From: UBA1783 sp964449115
GTDB taxonomy: Bacteria > Bacillota_I > Bacilli_A > Erysipelotrichales > Erysipelotrichaceae
Direction of reading: 5' to 3'
DNA: 64,000 nucleotides
Assembly: GCA_964449115.1 (NCBI GenBank)
Contig: CAYUXW010000004.1
Span: forward strand, 9,015-73,014
Under the pieces are notes generated by a model. The model was given only the letters and a program-made list of their open reading frames with translations, searched no databases and was not told the origin of the DNA. Positions 1 to 7,688 of this stretch are shown here, piece after piece. The translations under genes were made by a program, and so were the position numbers. How positions within the stretch are numbered: position 1 is the stretch's first letter; every line of letters starts with the position of its first letter.

Positions 1-296
1 TCTACATAATTTAATAATGCAATAAAAGCGCTTCTGTTTGGATCATATTCGATTGTTGCAACTTTTGCAGGAATATTATCCTTGTTGCGTTTAAAATCGA
101 TGATACGATACGACCTTTTATGTCCTCCACCCTGATGTCTGGTAGTGATACGTCCTGTATTGTTACGACCACCTTGAGATTTCTTAGGAGCTAATAATGA
201 ACGTTCTGGCTTTTTTGCAGTTAATACTTTGTTATAGTCAATTGTAGTCATTCCTCTACGACCAGGAGTCGTAGGTTTGTACTTTTTAATTGCCAC
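1..296 (-). CDS. rplB: 50S ribosomal protein L2, N-terminal part (cut by window edge)
   Basis: L2 is a core 23S rRNA-binding protein of the large subunit needed for peptidyl-transferase assembly. The reading frame gives MAIKKYKPTTPGRRGM, then the L2-typical RNNTGRITTRHQGGGHKR and YRIIDFKR segments; about 98 residues are present and the rest lies beyond position 1. The start is GTG at 294-296, chosen because an AGGAGG box (305-310) sits 8 bases upstream and because L2 proteins begin MAIK. It is the fifth gene of the S10 operon, following rplW by 70 bp. The identification is certain; only the 3' end is missing. Confidence 0.95.
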   Translation of the reverse strand, partial: MAIKKYKPTTPGRRGMTTIDYNKVLTAKKPERSLLAPKKSQGGRNNTGRITTRHQGGGHKRSYRIIDFKRNKDNIPAKVATIEYDPNRSAFIALLNYV

Positions 297-366
297 TTTG
301 TTTTCCTCCTATACGCAATTGTCCGGAAATAGCGTTGTCTTCCGATAATTTTTCAAGAACTATTTT

Positions 367-654
367 CTAGTCCTTATCGTACAGATCGATTGAGTAACCT
401 TCAGCTAATTTAACGACAGCTTTGCGATAACCACCGACTGTACCAACATAACGTCCCACTCTTCTTTTCTTAGAAGCTGTGTTAGAAATGTTTACTTTTT
501 CAACTTTTACATTGAAGATTTCTTCTACTGCCTGTTTTACTGCAGTTTTGTTAACTCCCTTAGCAACTTCAAATGTTACTTTGTTGTCTTGCTCTTGAAG
601 CAACATTGTTTTTTCAGTCACGATTGGACGAATGATAATATCTCTAGCTGCCAT
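367..654 (-). CDS. rplW: 50S ribosomal protein L23
   Basis: L23 sits at the polypeptide exit tunnel of the large subunit and is the docking site for trigger factor and SRP. The 95-residue protein has the family start DIIIRPIVTEKTM, the KTAVKQAVEEIFNVKVEKVN core and a basic loop KKRRVGRYVG that contacts 23S rRNA. Length is normal for L23. It begins one base after the rplD stop, so the two genes are probably translationally coupled, and it lies in the canonical S10 order between rplD and rplB. Confidence 0.97.
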   Translation of the reverse strand: MAARDIIIRPIVTEKTMLLQEQDNKVTFEVAKGVNKTAVKQAVEEIFNVKVEKVNISNTASKKRRVGRYVGTVGGYRKAVVKLAEGYSIDLYDKD

Positions 655-655
655 A

Positions 656-1288
656 TTACTTTAATGCCTCCTCAATCTTATTGATTGCTGATTCAGTAGC
701 AACAATTGTATATGAATTAGCTAATTCTAAACAGTTGATGCCTTCTGCAAATGTGAATGTAGCATTTTGAATATTTCTCATACTTAATTCAGCATTTTCC
801 CAATCTTCTTCTATATCGAAAACGAATAGTACTTTTCTATCTACACCTAAGTCTTTCATTACTTGAACGAAATCTTTAGTCTTTGGTGCATCGAATACCA
901 TCTTATCAACAACTTTAATGTTGCCTTCAGCAGCAAATGTTGATAAATATGATTTTAAAGCTAACCTCGCAACCTTGCGGTTAATTCTGTATCTATAGCT
1001 TCTTGGAGTTGGTCCAAATACTACTCCACCACCAACGAATTGTGGTGTTTTTCTTGAACCATGTCTAGCTCTGCCAGTGCCTTTTTGGCGCCATGGTTTT
1101 TTGTTAGCTCCTCTAACTTCACTTCTACCTTTAGTGTCGTGAGTTCCTTGTCTTAATGATGCCTGCTGCATAACTACAGCATCAAACATCGCCTGTTGGT
1201 TTGGCTCAATACCGAAGACATTTTCATTCAATTCGATATCATGTAATTGAGCACCTTTTTGGTCAGTTACTTTTACAATCAATGACAT
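656..1288 (-). CDS. rplD: 50S ribosomal protein L4
   Basis: L4 binds 23S rRNA, and its long loop lines the exit tunnel. The 210-residue protein carries the conserved extended loop (about residues 43-100) with KGRSEVRGANKKPWRQKGTG and RHGSRKTPQFVGGG. In gamma-proteobacteria L4 represses its own operon by binding the S10 leader; whether that happens here is not known, but a structured leader precedes rpsJ. The gene lies 14 bp after rplC and 1 bp before rplW in the S10 operon, with normal length. Confidence 0.97.
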   Translation of the reverse strand: MSLIVKVTDQKGAQLHDIELNENVFGIEPNQQAMFDAVVMQQASLRQGTHDTKGRSEVRGANKKPWRQKGTGRARHGSRKTPQFVGGGVVFGPTPRSYRYRINRKVARLALKSYLSTFAAEGNIKVVDKMVFDAPKTKDFVQVMKDLGVDRKVLFVFDIEEDWENAELSMRNIQNATFTFAEGINCLELANSYTIVATESAINKIEEALK

Positions 1289-1302
1289 ATGTGAGCCTCC
1301 TT

Positions 1303-1977
1303 CTAAATTTCATAGTTGACCAATTCAACTGGGTCAACGTGTTTAACAGGTTTAACTGTTGTTTTTACAATTACCACACCTCTTCTTGGTCCTGGAACAT
1401 TACCTTTAATTAATAGGCATTCATTTTCCATATCAACTTTGATAATTTCTAGGTTTTGATTTGTAGTAGTGTAATTACCTTCCTGACCAGCCATAATTCT
1501 ACCCTTATTAATACGAGCGTTAGTACGTCCGTTGGTAGCTAATGAACCAATTGTTCTATGTGCTGGTCCTGCACCATGGGTTGCAAATAATAATTTCTGG
1601 TTATTGCGGTAAACGCCTCCCATGTAACCTTTACCACGAGATGTTCCCTGAACATCAACCTTGTCGCCTGCTTCAAATAAATCTGCAGTTACGACTGCGC
1701 CAAGTTCTAAATCAGCCATTTCATCAGTTCTGATTTCTCTATAGAATCTCTTTGGTGCTGTGTTAGCCTTAGCAGCATGCCCTTTGTTTGCCTTTGTAGC
1801 TTTGTGTTCTTTTAGGTCTTCCATTCCAAGTTGTAGTGCTACATAACCGTCGTTTTCCATTGTTTTCTTCTGGGTAACCACATTAGGGAATACCTTAACG
1901 ACTGTAACTGGAATGAGTGTCCCATCACTGGCGAATACTTGAGTCATGCCAAGTTTTCTACCGATTAGTCCTTTCAT
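1303..1977 (-). CDS. rplC: 50S ribosomal protein L3
   Basis: L3 is an early-assembling 23S rRNA protein whose extension reaches toward the peptidyl-transferase centre. The 224-residue product begins MKGLIGRKLGMTQVF and contains the RGKGYMGG, GAGPAHRTIGS and MAGQEGN motifs expected of bacterial L3. The GAGGAGAC Shine-Dalgarno is directly upstream. It lies between rpsJ and rplD in canonical S10 operon order. The extended tip segment around GAGPAHR shows no feature that would suggest a resistance allele. Confidence 0.97.
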   Translation of the reverse strand: MKGLIGRKLGMTQVFASDGTLIPVTVVKVFPNVVTQKKTMENDGYVALQLGMEDLKEHKATKANKGHAAKANTAPKRFYREIRTDEMADLELGAVVTADLFEAGDKVDVQGTSRGKGYMGGVYRNNQKLLFATHGAGPAHRTIGSLATNGRTNARINKGRIMAGQEGNYTTTNQNLEIIKVDMENECLLIKGNVPGPRRGVVIVKTTVKPVKHVDPVELVNYEI

Positions 1978-1995
1978 GATGTCTCCTCCTAATTC

Positions 1996-2307
1996 CTAAA
2001 GTTTGATTTCAATATCGACACCGCTTGGCAACTCTAAACCGCTTAACGCATTAATCGTTTCAGCAGTTGGGCCGACGATTTCAACCAATCTTTTATGTGT
2101 TCTCATTTCGAACTGTTCTCTTGAATCTTTGTACTTGTGAGTAGCTCTGATTACTGTTACTACCTGTTTTTCAGTTGGTAGTGGTACTGGTCCTACAACC
2201 TTTTTCGCACCATGCTTTAATGCTGCCTCAACAATTTTTTGCGTTGCTGAGTCTAAAGAACGATGTTCATAAGCTTTCAGACGAATTCTTACAATGTTTC
2301 TTGCCAT
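1996..2307 (-). CDS. rpsJ: 30S ribosomal protein S10
   Basis: S10 (NusE) is part of the small-subunit head and, with NusB, of the transcription antitermination complex. The 103-residue sequence is a complete S10: RIRLKAYEHRSLDSA at the start, VGPVPLPTEKQ, the SREQFEMRTHKRL loop and a C-terminal GVDIEIKL. It is the first gene of the operon, preceded by an AGGAGGA box and a leader of about 120 nucleotides. The separate promoter just upstream shows that the S10 operon here is transcribed independently of the str operon 8 kb away. Confidence 0.97.
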   Translation of the reverse strand: MARNIVRIRLKAYEHRSLDSATQKIVEAALKHGAKKVVGPVPLPTEKQVVTVIRATHKYKDSREQFEMRTHKRLVEIVGPTAETINALSGLELPSGVDIEIKL

Positions 2308-2430
2308 GGATTTTCCTCCTTTTTTGCTTGTCTATTTCCATGATAGACCCGTTCCATGCGAATTCCCCGACTGCACTCCATGACAACGGATACCAGTGCG
2401 CCGGCAACCTCGCATATCTATACGGTCGCA
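2308..2430 (-). promoter_or_regulatory. Structured 5' leader of the S10 operon
   Basis: Between the predicted transcription start (about 2430) and the rpsJ ribosome binding site lies a GC-richer stretch unlike the AT-rich intergenic DNA around it. It can fold into hairpins, for example GCACT (minus strand, near 2400) with AGTGC about 22 bases downstream, enclosing GGTATCC. Many Firmicutes S10 operons carry a conserved leader of this kind. The assignment to a named Rfam family is not established here. Confidence 0.5.
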
Positions 2431-2436
2431 ACATTC

Positions 2437-2465
2437 ATAATACTACAAAAAAAGCAGTAATGCAA
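2437..2465 (-). promoter_or_regulatory. Predicted S10 operon promoter
   Basis: On the minus strand TTGCAT (2465-2460) and TATTAT (2442-2437) are separated by exactly 17 bases. The -10 box matches the consensus at 5 of 6 positions, the -35 box only at 3. The -35 box falls inside the terminator hairpin of the upstream PdxA-family gene, so terminator and promoter share bases. Confidence 0.5.
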
Positions 2466-2474
2466 CTGCTTTTT
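2449..2474 (-). terminator. Rho-independent terminator after the PdxA-family gene
   Basis: A perfect 10-bp stem (AAAAAGCAGT with ACTGCTTTTT) around a 6-base loop, followed on the minus strand by a T run. It is symmetrical, but the only gene it can serve is the PdxA-family gene ending at 2548. Confidence 0.8.
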
Positions 2475-2547
2475 AATATTTTTTGTTTAGAATATTATCC
2501 TTCAAATTCTTTAGTTATTATAACACTTTCCTTATTTAATTCAACTT

Positions 2548-3615
2548 TTATTTCAATTTAATATTTTCTTTTCTTATTTCTGCCATTTTGATAGCATAAT
2601 CAATAGCGCAAACTAAACTCTGTTCATTACCGGTTCCTTTTCCAGCATTGGCAAAATCGGTGCCATGGTCAACCGAAGTTCTTATAATCGGCAGACCAAG
2701 AGTTACATTAATTCCTTCTATAGCTTTCCATTTCATTTTTTCTTTGTCATACACAAACCCTATAGTCTTTATAGGAATGTGTCCCTGATCATGATACATG
2801 CAAACAACAATATCATACCAACCTCCAAGCATTTGAGAAAATGCACTGTCTGCTGCTAATGGACCAAAAATATTTAAACCTTTCGCTTTAGCCTCTTTAA
2901 TCGCTGGAATTATTTCTTTTATTTCTTCATAACCAAATAAGCCGTTCTCTCCAGCATGCGGATTAAGTCCACAAACACCAATTTTAGGCTTTTGAATACC
3001 TATATTTCTACAAGCCTCATAAGCCAGCTGGATTACTTCAAGTACCCTATCTTTCTTTACCAGATCACAAGCTTCTCTTAAAGATACGTGAGTTGAAACA
3101 TGGACCACCCTGAAATCACGATGAGCAAGCATCATGGCATATCTTTTTGTATTAGTATATTTTGCGTATATTTCTGTATGACCATCAAAATAAAGTCCTT
3201 CTTTACTTAAAGCCAGATTCATTGCTTCCTTATTTAAGGCATTGGTAACAGTAGCATCTATCTCATTATTTAAAGCTAATTCAATAACTTTTTTAACCGA
3301 CTCAAAAGCCGCCTTACCAGCTTCAGCACTTACTTTTCCATATTGAAACATCTCTACATTTTTAATAAGTTCCATATGAAGAACATCAATAGTACCATAT
3401 GTATATTTACCTTCAGTTGGACATTTTATGCTATTTATTTTTATTTCTGGATGGCCAGTAATTACAGCAACCTTTTGAATCATGCGTCCATCCCCTATAA
3501 CTAGAGGCTTGCATCTTTGATATATTGTTGGATTCGCCAAGGCTTTTATCGTAATTTCCGGTCCACTGCCAGCCGGATCGCCCATAGTAATTCCAATTAT
3601 TGGAAGTTTATTCAT
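2548..3615 (-). CDS. PdxA-family NAD-dependent dehydrogenase (4-hydroxythreonine- or threonate-4-phosphate type)
   Basis: Members oxidise and decarboxylate a C4 phosphate: PdxA acts on 4-hydroxythreonine-4-phosphate (vitamin B6 synthesis), and PdxA2 on D-threonate- or erythronate-4-phosphate (catabolic). The 355-residue protein begins with GITMGDPAGSGPE (8-20) and has the three metal histidines of the family, H176 (STHVSL), H220 (NPHAGE) and H275 (YHDQGH). No other vitamin B6 gene is near, and the neighbours are a phosphoglycerate mutase homologue and an anion transporter, so a catabolic PdxA2-like role on a sugar acid phosphate is more likely than B6 synthesis. The DUF1537 kinase that usually partners PdxA2 is not in this window. 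Family is certain, substrate is inference. A TATAAT box at 3674-3679 may drive it. Confidence 0.85.
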   Translation of the reverse strand: MNKLPIIGITMGDPAGSGPEITIKALANPTIYQRCKPLVIGDGRMIQKVAVITGHPEIKINSIKCPTEGKYTYGTIDVLHMELIKNVEMFQYGKVSAEAGKAAFESVKKVIELALNNEIDATVTNALNKEAMNLALSKEGLYFDGHTEIYAKYTNTKRYAMMLAHRDFRVVHVSTHVSLREACDLVKKDRVLEVIQLAYEACRNIGIQKPKIGVCGLNPHAGENGLFGYEEIKEIIPAIKEAKAKGLNIFGPLAADSAFSQMLGGWYDIVVCMYHDQGHIPIKTIGFVYDKEKMKWKAIEGINVTLGLPIIRTSVDHGTDFANAGKGTGNEQSLVCAIDYAIKMAEIRKENIKLK

Positions 3616-3743
3616 ACTATCACCACTCTCCCTGATATTCTAATTATCCTTATATTTATTTTTAACTAATATCATTATAAATGATTTCACTGTCTTATAT
3701 TATATTATTAATAATAGGTAGACAATTTATAGTAGATAAAAGA

Positions 3744-3775
3744 AAAAATAGTGCATTCAAAAATACACTATTTTT
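3744..3775 (-). terminator. Terminator after the phosphoglycerate mutase homologue
   Basis: A 10-bp stem AAAAATAGTG / CACTATTTTT with a 12-base loop, then TTTTCTTTT on the minus strand. It lies about 35 bp beyond the stop at 3810 and separates that gene from the PdxA-family gene. Confidence 0.75.
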
Positions 3776-3809
3776 ACCTTTAGTTGCTACTAAAGTATCG
3801 GGAATGATA

Positions 3810-5051
3810 TTAGTTGCCTTCTTTTTTTGTTACTTCCAAATAATCCAGAAGTGTATAGAATAGATCTTTTCCCTTAATTCGACAGATAGCACCCGCTGCT
3901 GAAGATACTTCGTCATAATTCTCAACATTATCTTTACGGATATTTTTGCCACTGATCAAGATAGGAACAGGGTCTCCGCTATGCTCTCTTCTTTCACAAG
4001 GGGTTGAATGATCAGCTGCTAAAGCGATAATTACATTACCAACATCAGCATTTTCTATTCTCTTCATCGCATGACCAACCATCTCATCAAACTTTTCAAT
4101 CGCCTTAACTTTACCCTCCGGTTTGTTGTCATGCCCCATTAAATCAGGAGCTTTAAAATGAAGAGCCACAAAATCGTTTTCCTTTAACGCCTTTACAGCA
4201 AGCTCAGCTTTTTTCTCAATGTTCGTATCGATATTGCCGGTAAAGCTTGGATCTGTCATGGTTGAAAAACCAGCCAATCTTGCTACGCCTAATACTGTTG
4301 ACTCTTCTGCCACACAGCAGGCCTTAAACTTTAACTGTTGAGCAACTTTCTTAATGTCTGGCATACTGCCAGCACCACGAGTCAAAATATAGTTTGCTGG
4401 CAATAAGCCTTCTTCAACACGTTTTATATTAACTGGATGATTAGACAGTATTTCATAAGAGCGTCTTTGGAACTCTAGAAGGATTCTAGCTGTTTTTTTA
4501 GCTGCTTCGCTATCATCTTTTTCTTTAGGTTTTTTTACAGCAACTTTTTCAACCTTAGGATCAGTATCAGTAATGGCATCAGAAAGTCCTGGACCTCTTA
4601 ACACCAAAACAGCACGATGTTCAGTCGCTTCTTTAAATAAAACTGTAACATCTTCAATCTGCATACCGCTTAAAGCAGCAGCTAATTCTTTTGTATTTTC
4701 TCTTATTCTTCCAGCACGGCGATCAATAACATTAATTTCTTCATCGACCGTACCAAAATTACTGCGAAAAGCCACATCACCAGCCAAAAGTTCAACATTT
4801 TCACCAAAAGCTTCAATTGGGCCTCGACCAGGATAATCTTTCAAATCATATCCAAACATGCACATATGTCCAAGATCTGTTCCAACAGGCGTTCCTGCCT
4901 GATACAGGTCCATAATCCCACTTTGACCATCTTTAGCCAACTGGTCTAAATGAGGTGTGTTTGCATATTGCAATGGGGTTTTCCATCCTAACACTTCACA
5001 TGGACGATCACCTATGCCATCGGCAATACAAAGTAATATTTTATTTTTCAC
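3810..5051 (-). CDS. Archaeal-type cofactor-independent phosphoglycerate mutase homologue (ApgM family)
   Basis: This 413-residue protein belongs to the alkaline-phosphatase superfamily branch of ApgM, which interconverts 3- and 2-phosphoglycerate using two metal ions. Metal-binding segments are ADGIGD (D11), HFKAPDLMGHD, ALAADHSTP and HSGDPVP. At the nucleophile position it has GTDLGHM, with Thr58 where characterised ApgM enzymes usually have Ser in GSD. Thr nucleophiles are known elsewhere in the superfamily, so activity is possible, but on which substrate is open. The start is GTG (5049-5051) with an AGGAGG box upstream. It follows the frameshifted anion transporter by 52 bp and may share its transcript; a terminator separates it from the PdxA-family gene. 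Confidence 0.85.
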   Translation of the reverse strand: MKNKILLCIADGIGDRPCEVLGWKTPLQYANTPHLDQLAKDGQSGIMDLYQAGTPVGTDLGHMCMFGYDLKDYPGRGPIEAFGENVELLAGDVAFRSNFGTVDEEINVIDRRAGRIRENTKELAAALSGMQIEDVTVLFKEATEHRAVLVLRGPGLSDAITDTDPKVEKVAVKKPKEKDDSEAAKKTARILLEFQRRSYEILSNHPVNIKRVEEGLLPANYILTRGAGSMPDIKKVAQQLKFKACCVAEESTVLGVARLAGFSTMTDPSFTGNIDTNIEKKAELAVKALKENDFVALHFKAPDLMGHDNKPEGKVKAIEKFDEMVGHAMKRIENADVGNVIIALAADHSTPCERREHSGDPVPILISGKNIRKDNVENYDEVSSAAGAICRIKGKDLFYTLLDYLEVTKKEGN

Positions 5052-5103
5052 ACAATCCTCCTTTTCTAATTTGAATCTTTTAAATTATGTTATTGCTATA
5101 ATT

Positions 5104-6548
5104 TTACAATATTATACTAAGCCAAGCAAAATATACCAGACTTATAGCTACAGCTCCAAAGAAACAAGTGATTAGACCATAGACTAATTCATCTTTTACA
5201 TCAAAGTATCCAGTACCAAAGTAAAGTGTATTAACTTTAGAATGTGGTGGCAATGTAATCGTATAAGAAATACCATAAGCACAAGCCAATGCCAGTGGAA
5301 CTGGATCAATTCCCAATTGTTTTGCTAAAACGATAATTGATGGAATCAGGATAGTTGTACGAACAGTCTTGCTTGTAAAGATCAGATGACTGAAGATCGT
5401 AATAAAGATCAGGGCTACCGCCACAACACTCGGTGGTAACAAGTCCAATCCGGTAGCGTTAATCATTTTATCGATAACCCAGAGCCGGCACCGCCTGTAT
5501 CATTAACAGCATTACCGACTGCATAGGCGCCAGCAGAGAAAATCATTAGATCCCATTTAATGTCTGCCTGTTTCCAAGTAATAACTCCAATGCCTGGAAG
5601 CAAACATAATAACATACTTAACACCGCTGTCTGCTCTGTTGATAGTTCAAATCCAAACCAATCTTTCTGGTAATCTCCAGTTGCCCAAGAAAGAAGTGTG
5701 AATAAAAAGATAACAGCAGCTTTCTTTTCAGCTTTAGTCATTGGACCCAATTCTTCTAACTGACCTTTTAATGCTGCACCGACATCACCGATTTTCTCAC
5801 CAAATTCATCTTTATATTTAAATAAGAATAAACCAGCAAAGAACATCAAAACTACAGTTATTAATGCCTGTGGGATTGAACCTAAAATCCATTGTAGATA
5901 TCCAAGATCTCCACCTGCCTGCTCATTGATGAAACCAATAGCTAATACCTGAGCAGAAGTTGCAGTCATAACTACTGAAGTCGCAATAGCATTTGATTGA
6001 ACTCCCTGTAACATCATAACTTTACCGAAGTTGCTTTTTCCAGGAACAGCTTTAAAGATTTCCAGAATTACCAGGGTGATTGGAACAAGTAATGAAGCTC
6101 TTGCAGTTGTAGATGGAACAAAGAAAGCAAGAATAAAGTTAACAATAATAAATACAACAAGTGTCTGGGTTGGTGTTTTCGCAAATTTTGTTACCAGAGT
6201 AAGGGCAATACGTTTACCCAGATTGGTAGAACTCATTGCTGAAGTTAAAACGAAAGCAGCAACCATTAACCAGATAATGTCAAACCCCAAACAGCCAAAA
6301 GCATCTTTTTGTTTAGCTACAGCCCCTAATAATGGCAATAATAAAACAACAATTATAGAAGTTTGATAAATAGGGATCGGGCGAGCAATCCACATGACTA
6401 GCGCAAAGACAAAGAGCGCCAAACTCTTTTGACCTTCTGGAGTCATGCCTTCAGGAAGAGGCATAAAATAGATCAAAAGGAATGCCAGAATCGCTAGAAC
6501 TGTACCAATAATGGCTCCGCGATTTTCTTTGAATTTTTTAGAACTCAT
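5104..6548 (-). pseudogene. DASS/SLC13-family anion:cation symporter, split by a frameshift
   Basis: Two adjacent minus-strand frames, 5463-6548 (361 aa) and 5104-5466 (120 aa), are the front and back of one transporter for di- or tricarboxylates or related anions. The front part has about nine membrane segments, the PSTTARASLLVP and SNAIATSVVMTATSAQ motifs and the start of a second repeat; the back part has the remaining segments and ITLPPHSKVN. The frame breaks near 5479-5487: minus-strand GGCTCTGGGTTATCG reads into a TGA, but one extra G in the GGG run would restore GVIDKMIN and a continuous protein of about 480 residues, the usual family length. It is therefore either a recent inactivating deletion or a base-calling error. 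A divergent LysR gene and palindromes upstream suggest regulated expression. Substrate is unknown. Confidence 0.85.
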
Positions 6549-6604
6549 AAATTCCTCCTTATTATGATTTTATAGAATTCACACTTAATAACATCACCAA
6601 TTAT

Positions 6605-6636
6605 TAAATAGTAAACTATCTATTAATAGTATTATA
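6605..6636. promoter_or_regulatory. LysR-type operator candidates between the transporter and lysR
   Basis: Between the divergent genes lie ATAGT-AA-ACTAT (6608-6619) and the perfect palindrome CTATTAATAG (about 6619-6628), next to a minus-strand TATAAT (6636-6631) that can serve the transporter. AT-rich dyads in a divergent LysR promoter region are the usual LysR binding sites (T-N11-A type). Confidence 0.45.
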
Positions 6637-6669
6637 AGGTAGAAAAAGCAATAACTTAATTTGATTATT

Positions 6670-6698
6670 TTATCATTTTAATCACTTTTTGTTATAAT
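6670..6698 (+). promoter_or_regulatory. Predicted lysR promoter
   Basis: TTATCA (6670-6675) and a consensus TATAAT (6693-6698) separated by 17 bases, 32 bp before the start codon, followed by an AAGGAG box at 6715-6720. Confidence 0.5.
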
Positions 6699-6730
6699 AG
6701 TTTTATAAAGAAATAAGGAGCTTTTAAACA

Positions 6731-7618
6731 ATGGATTTTAACAAATTACAATCATTTTTGGTCTTGGCGGAAGTTAAAAATTTTACCAAAGCCGCTGATC
6801 AGCTTTATCTATCTCAACCTGCTTTAACCAAGCAGATTCAAACTTTAGAAAATGAGCTTGGAGTAACTCTGTTCAACAGAGTAGGAAAGTCAACCTTTCT
6901 TACTGTTGAAGGAGAAATGCTGGTCAACTATGCCAAACAGACCATCGCAGCCTATAACAATGCCCTGGAACATATTCGTCAAATCCAAAATCTGGAGGAA
7001 GGAACCTTAAACTTTGGTGCCACAAACTTTATCGGCGTTTATCTGATGCCCGAAATCATTTCTAGATTCAAAAAGAAATATCCAAAGATAACCATTAATA
7101 TGACCATCAATTCATCAACAAATATTTTAAAAAAGCTACATTTAAACCAGCTTGAATTTGCTTTTATTTCTGACTATATCACTCAAGATACTGATAGATA
7201 TGAAATCAACAAATATAAACATGATGAGCTTCAACTGATTGTTGGCAAAACCCATCGCCTTTTCGGTAAAACCAGTTGCAGCATTAAAGATTTGAAAGAT
7301 GAGATTTATATTACAAAAGCTCCTGATTCATCACAATATAAATTCATTGATTCCCTGTTAAAAAGTGAAAATTTTGTTTTTGAAAATAAATTATTTATCG
7401 GACAGCAGGAAGCCATTAAAGAATCTGTTATTCATAACTTGGGAATTTCTTTTATCTCCACAAAGGCTATTCAAAGAGAAGTGCTGCACGGTGATCTTTG
7501 GCCCCTTAGGATTGATGAAATCAATTTAGAAAGAGAAATTCAATGTGTTAAGCTTAAAGATATTTCCCTTTCTCCAGCTGCAAAAGAATTTATGAAAATG
7601 GTAAAAGAACAGCAATAG
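6731..7618 (+). CDS. LysR-family transcriptional regulator
   Basis: A complete 295-residue LysR protein: a winged helix-turn-helix at residues 1-60 (FTKAADQLYLSQPALTKQI is the recognition region), a linker helix, and a type 2 periplasmic-binding-protein-like effector domain from about 90. It is the only plus-strand gene in the first 32 kb and is divergent from the DASS transporter, which by the usual LysR rule makes that gene its likely target, with an anion or sugar acid as the likely co-inducer. The start follows an AAGGAG box by 10 bases. A bidirectional terminator separates it from the convergent beta-lactamase-fold gene. Confidence 0.92.
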   Translation: MDFNKLQSFLVLAEVKNFTKAADQLYLSQPALTKQIQTLENELGVTLFNRVGKSTFLTVEGEMLVNYAKQTIAAYNNALEHIRQIQNLEEGTLNFGATNFIGVYLMPEIISRFKKKYPKITINMTINSSTNILKKLHLNQLEFAFISDYITQDTDRYEINKYKHDELQLIVGKTHRLFGKTSCSIKDLKDEIYITKAPDSSQYKFIDSLLKSENFVFENKLFIGQQEAIKESVIHNLGISFISTKAIQREVLHGDLWPLRIDEINLEREIQCVKLKDISLSPAAKEFMKMVKEQQ

Positions 7619-7627
7619 CATAGTAAA

Positions 7628-7666
7628 AAACCCTTTGTAAACTGTCGCATAGTTTATAAAGGGTTT
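7628..7666. terminator. Bidirectional terminator between lysR and the convergent beta-lactamase-fold gene
   Basis: AAACCCTTTGTAAACT and AGTTTATAAAGGGTTT pair almost completely around a GTCGCAT loop, with an A run before and a T run after, so it can stop transcription from both sides. Confidence 0.88.
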
Positions 7667-7688
7667 CTTTTTTATGATGTGTAGTTAT

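Noticed and set aside
2175..2561. Plus-strand reading frame across rpsJ and its leader
   Set aside because: It is opposite a certain ribosomal gene, has no ribosome binding site and no recognisable protein sequence.
5463..5490. Programmed frameshift in the transporter gene
   Set aside because: There is no slippery heptamer of the usual type or following pseudoknot; a single-base deletion or read error is simpler.
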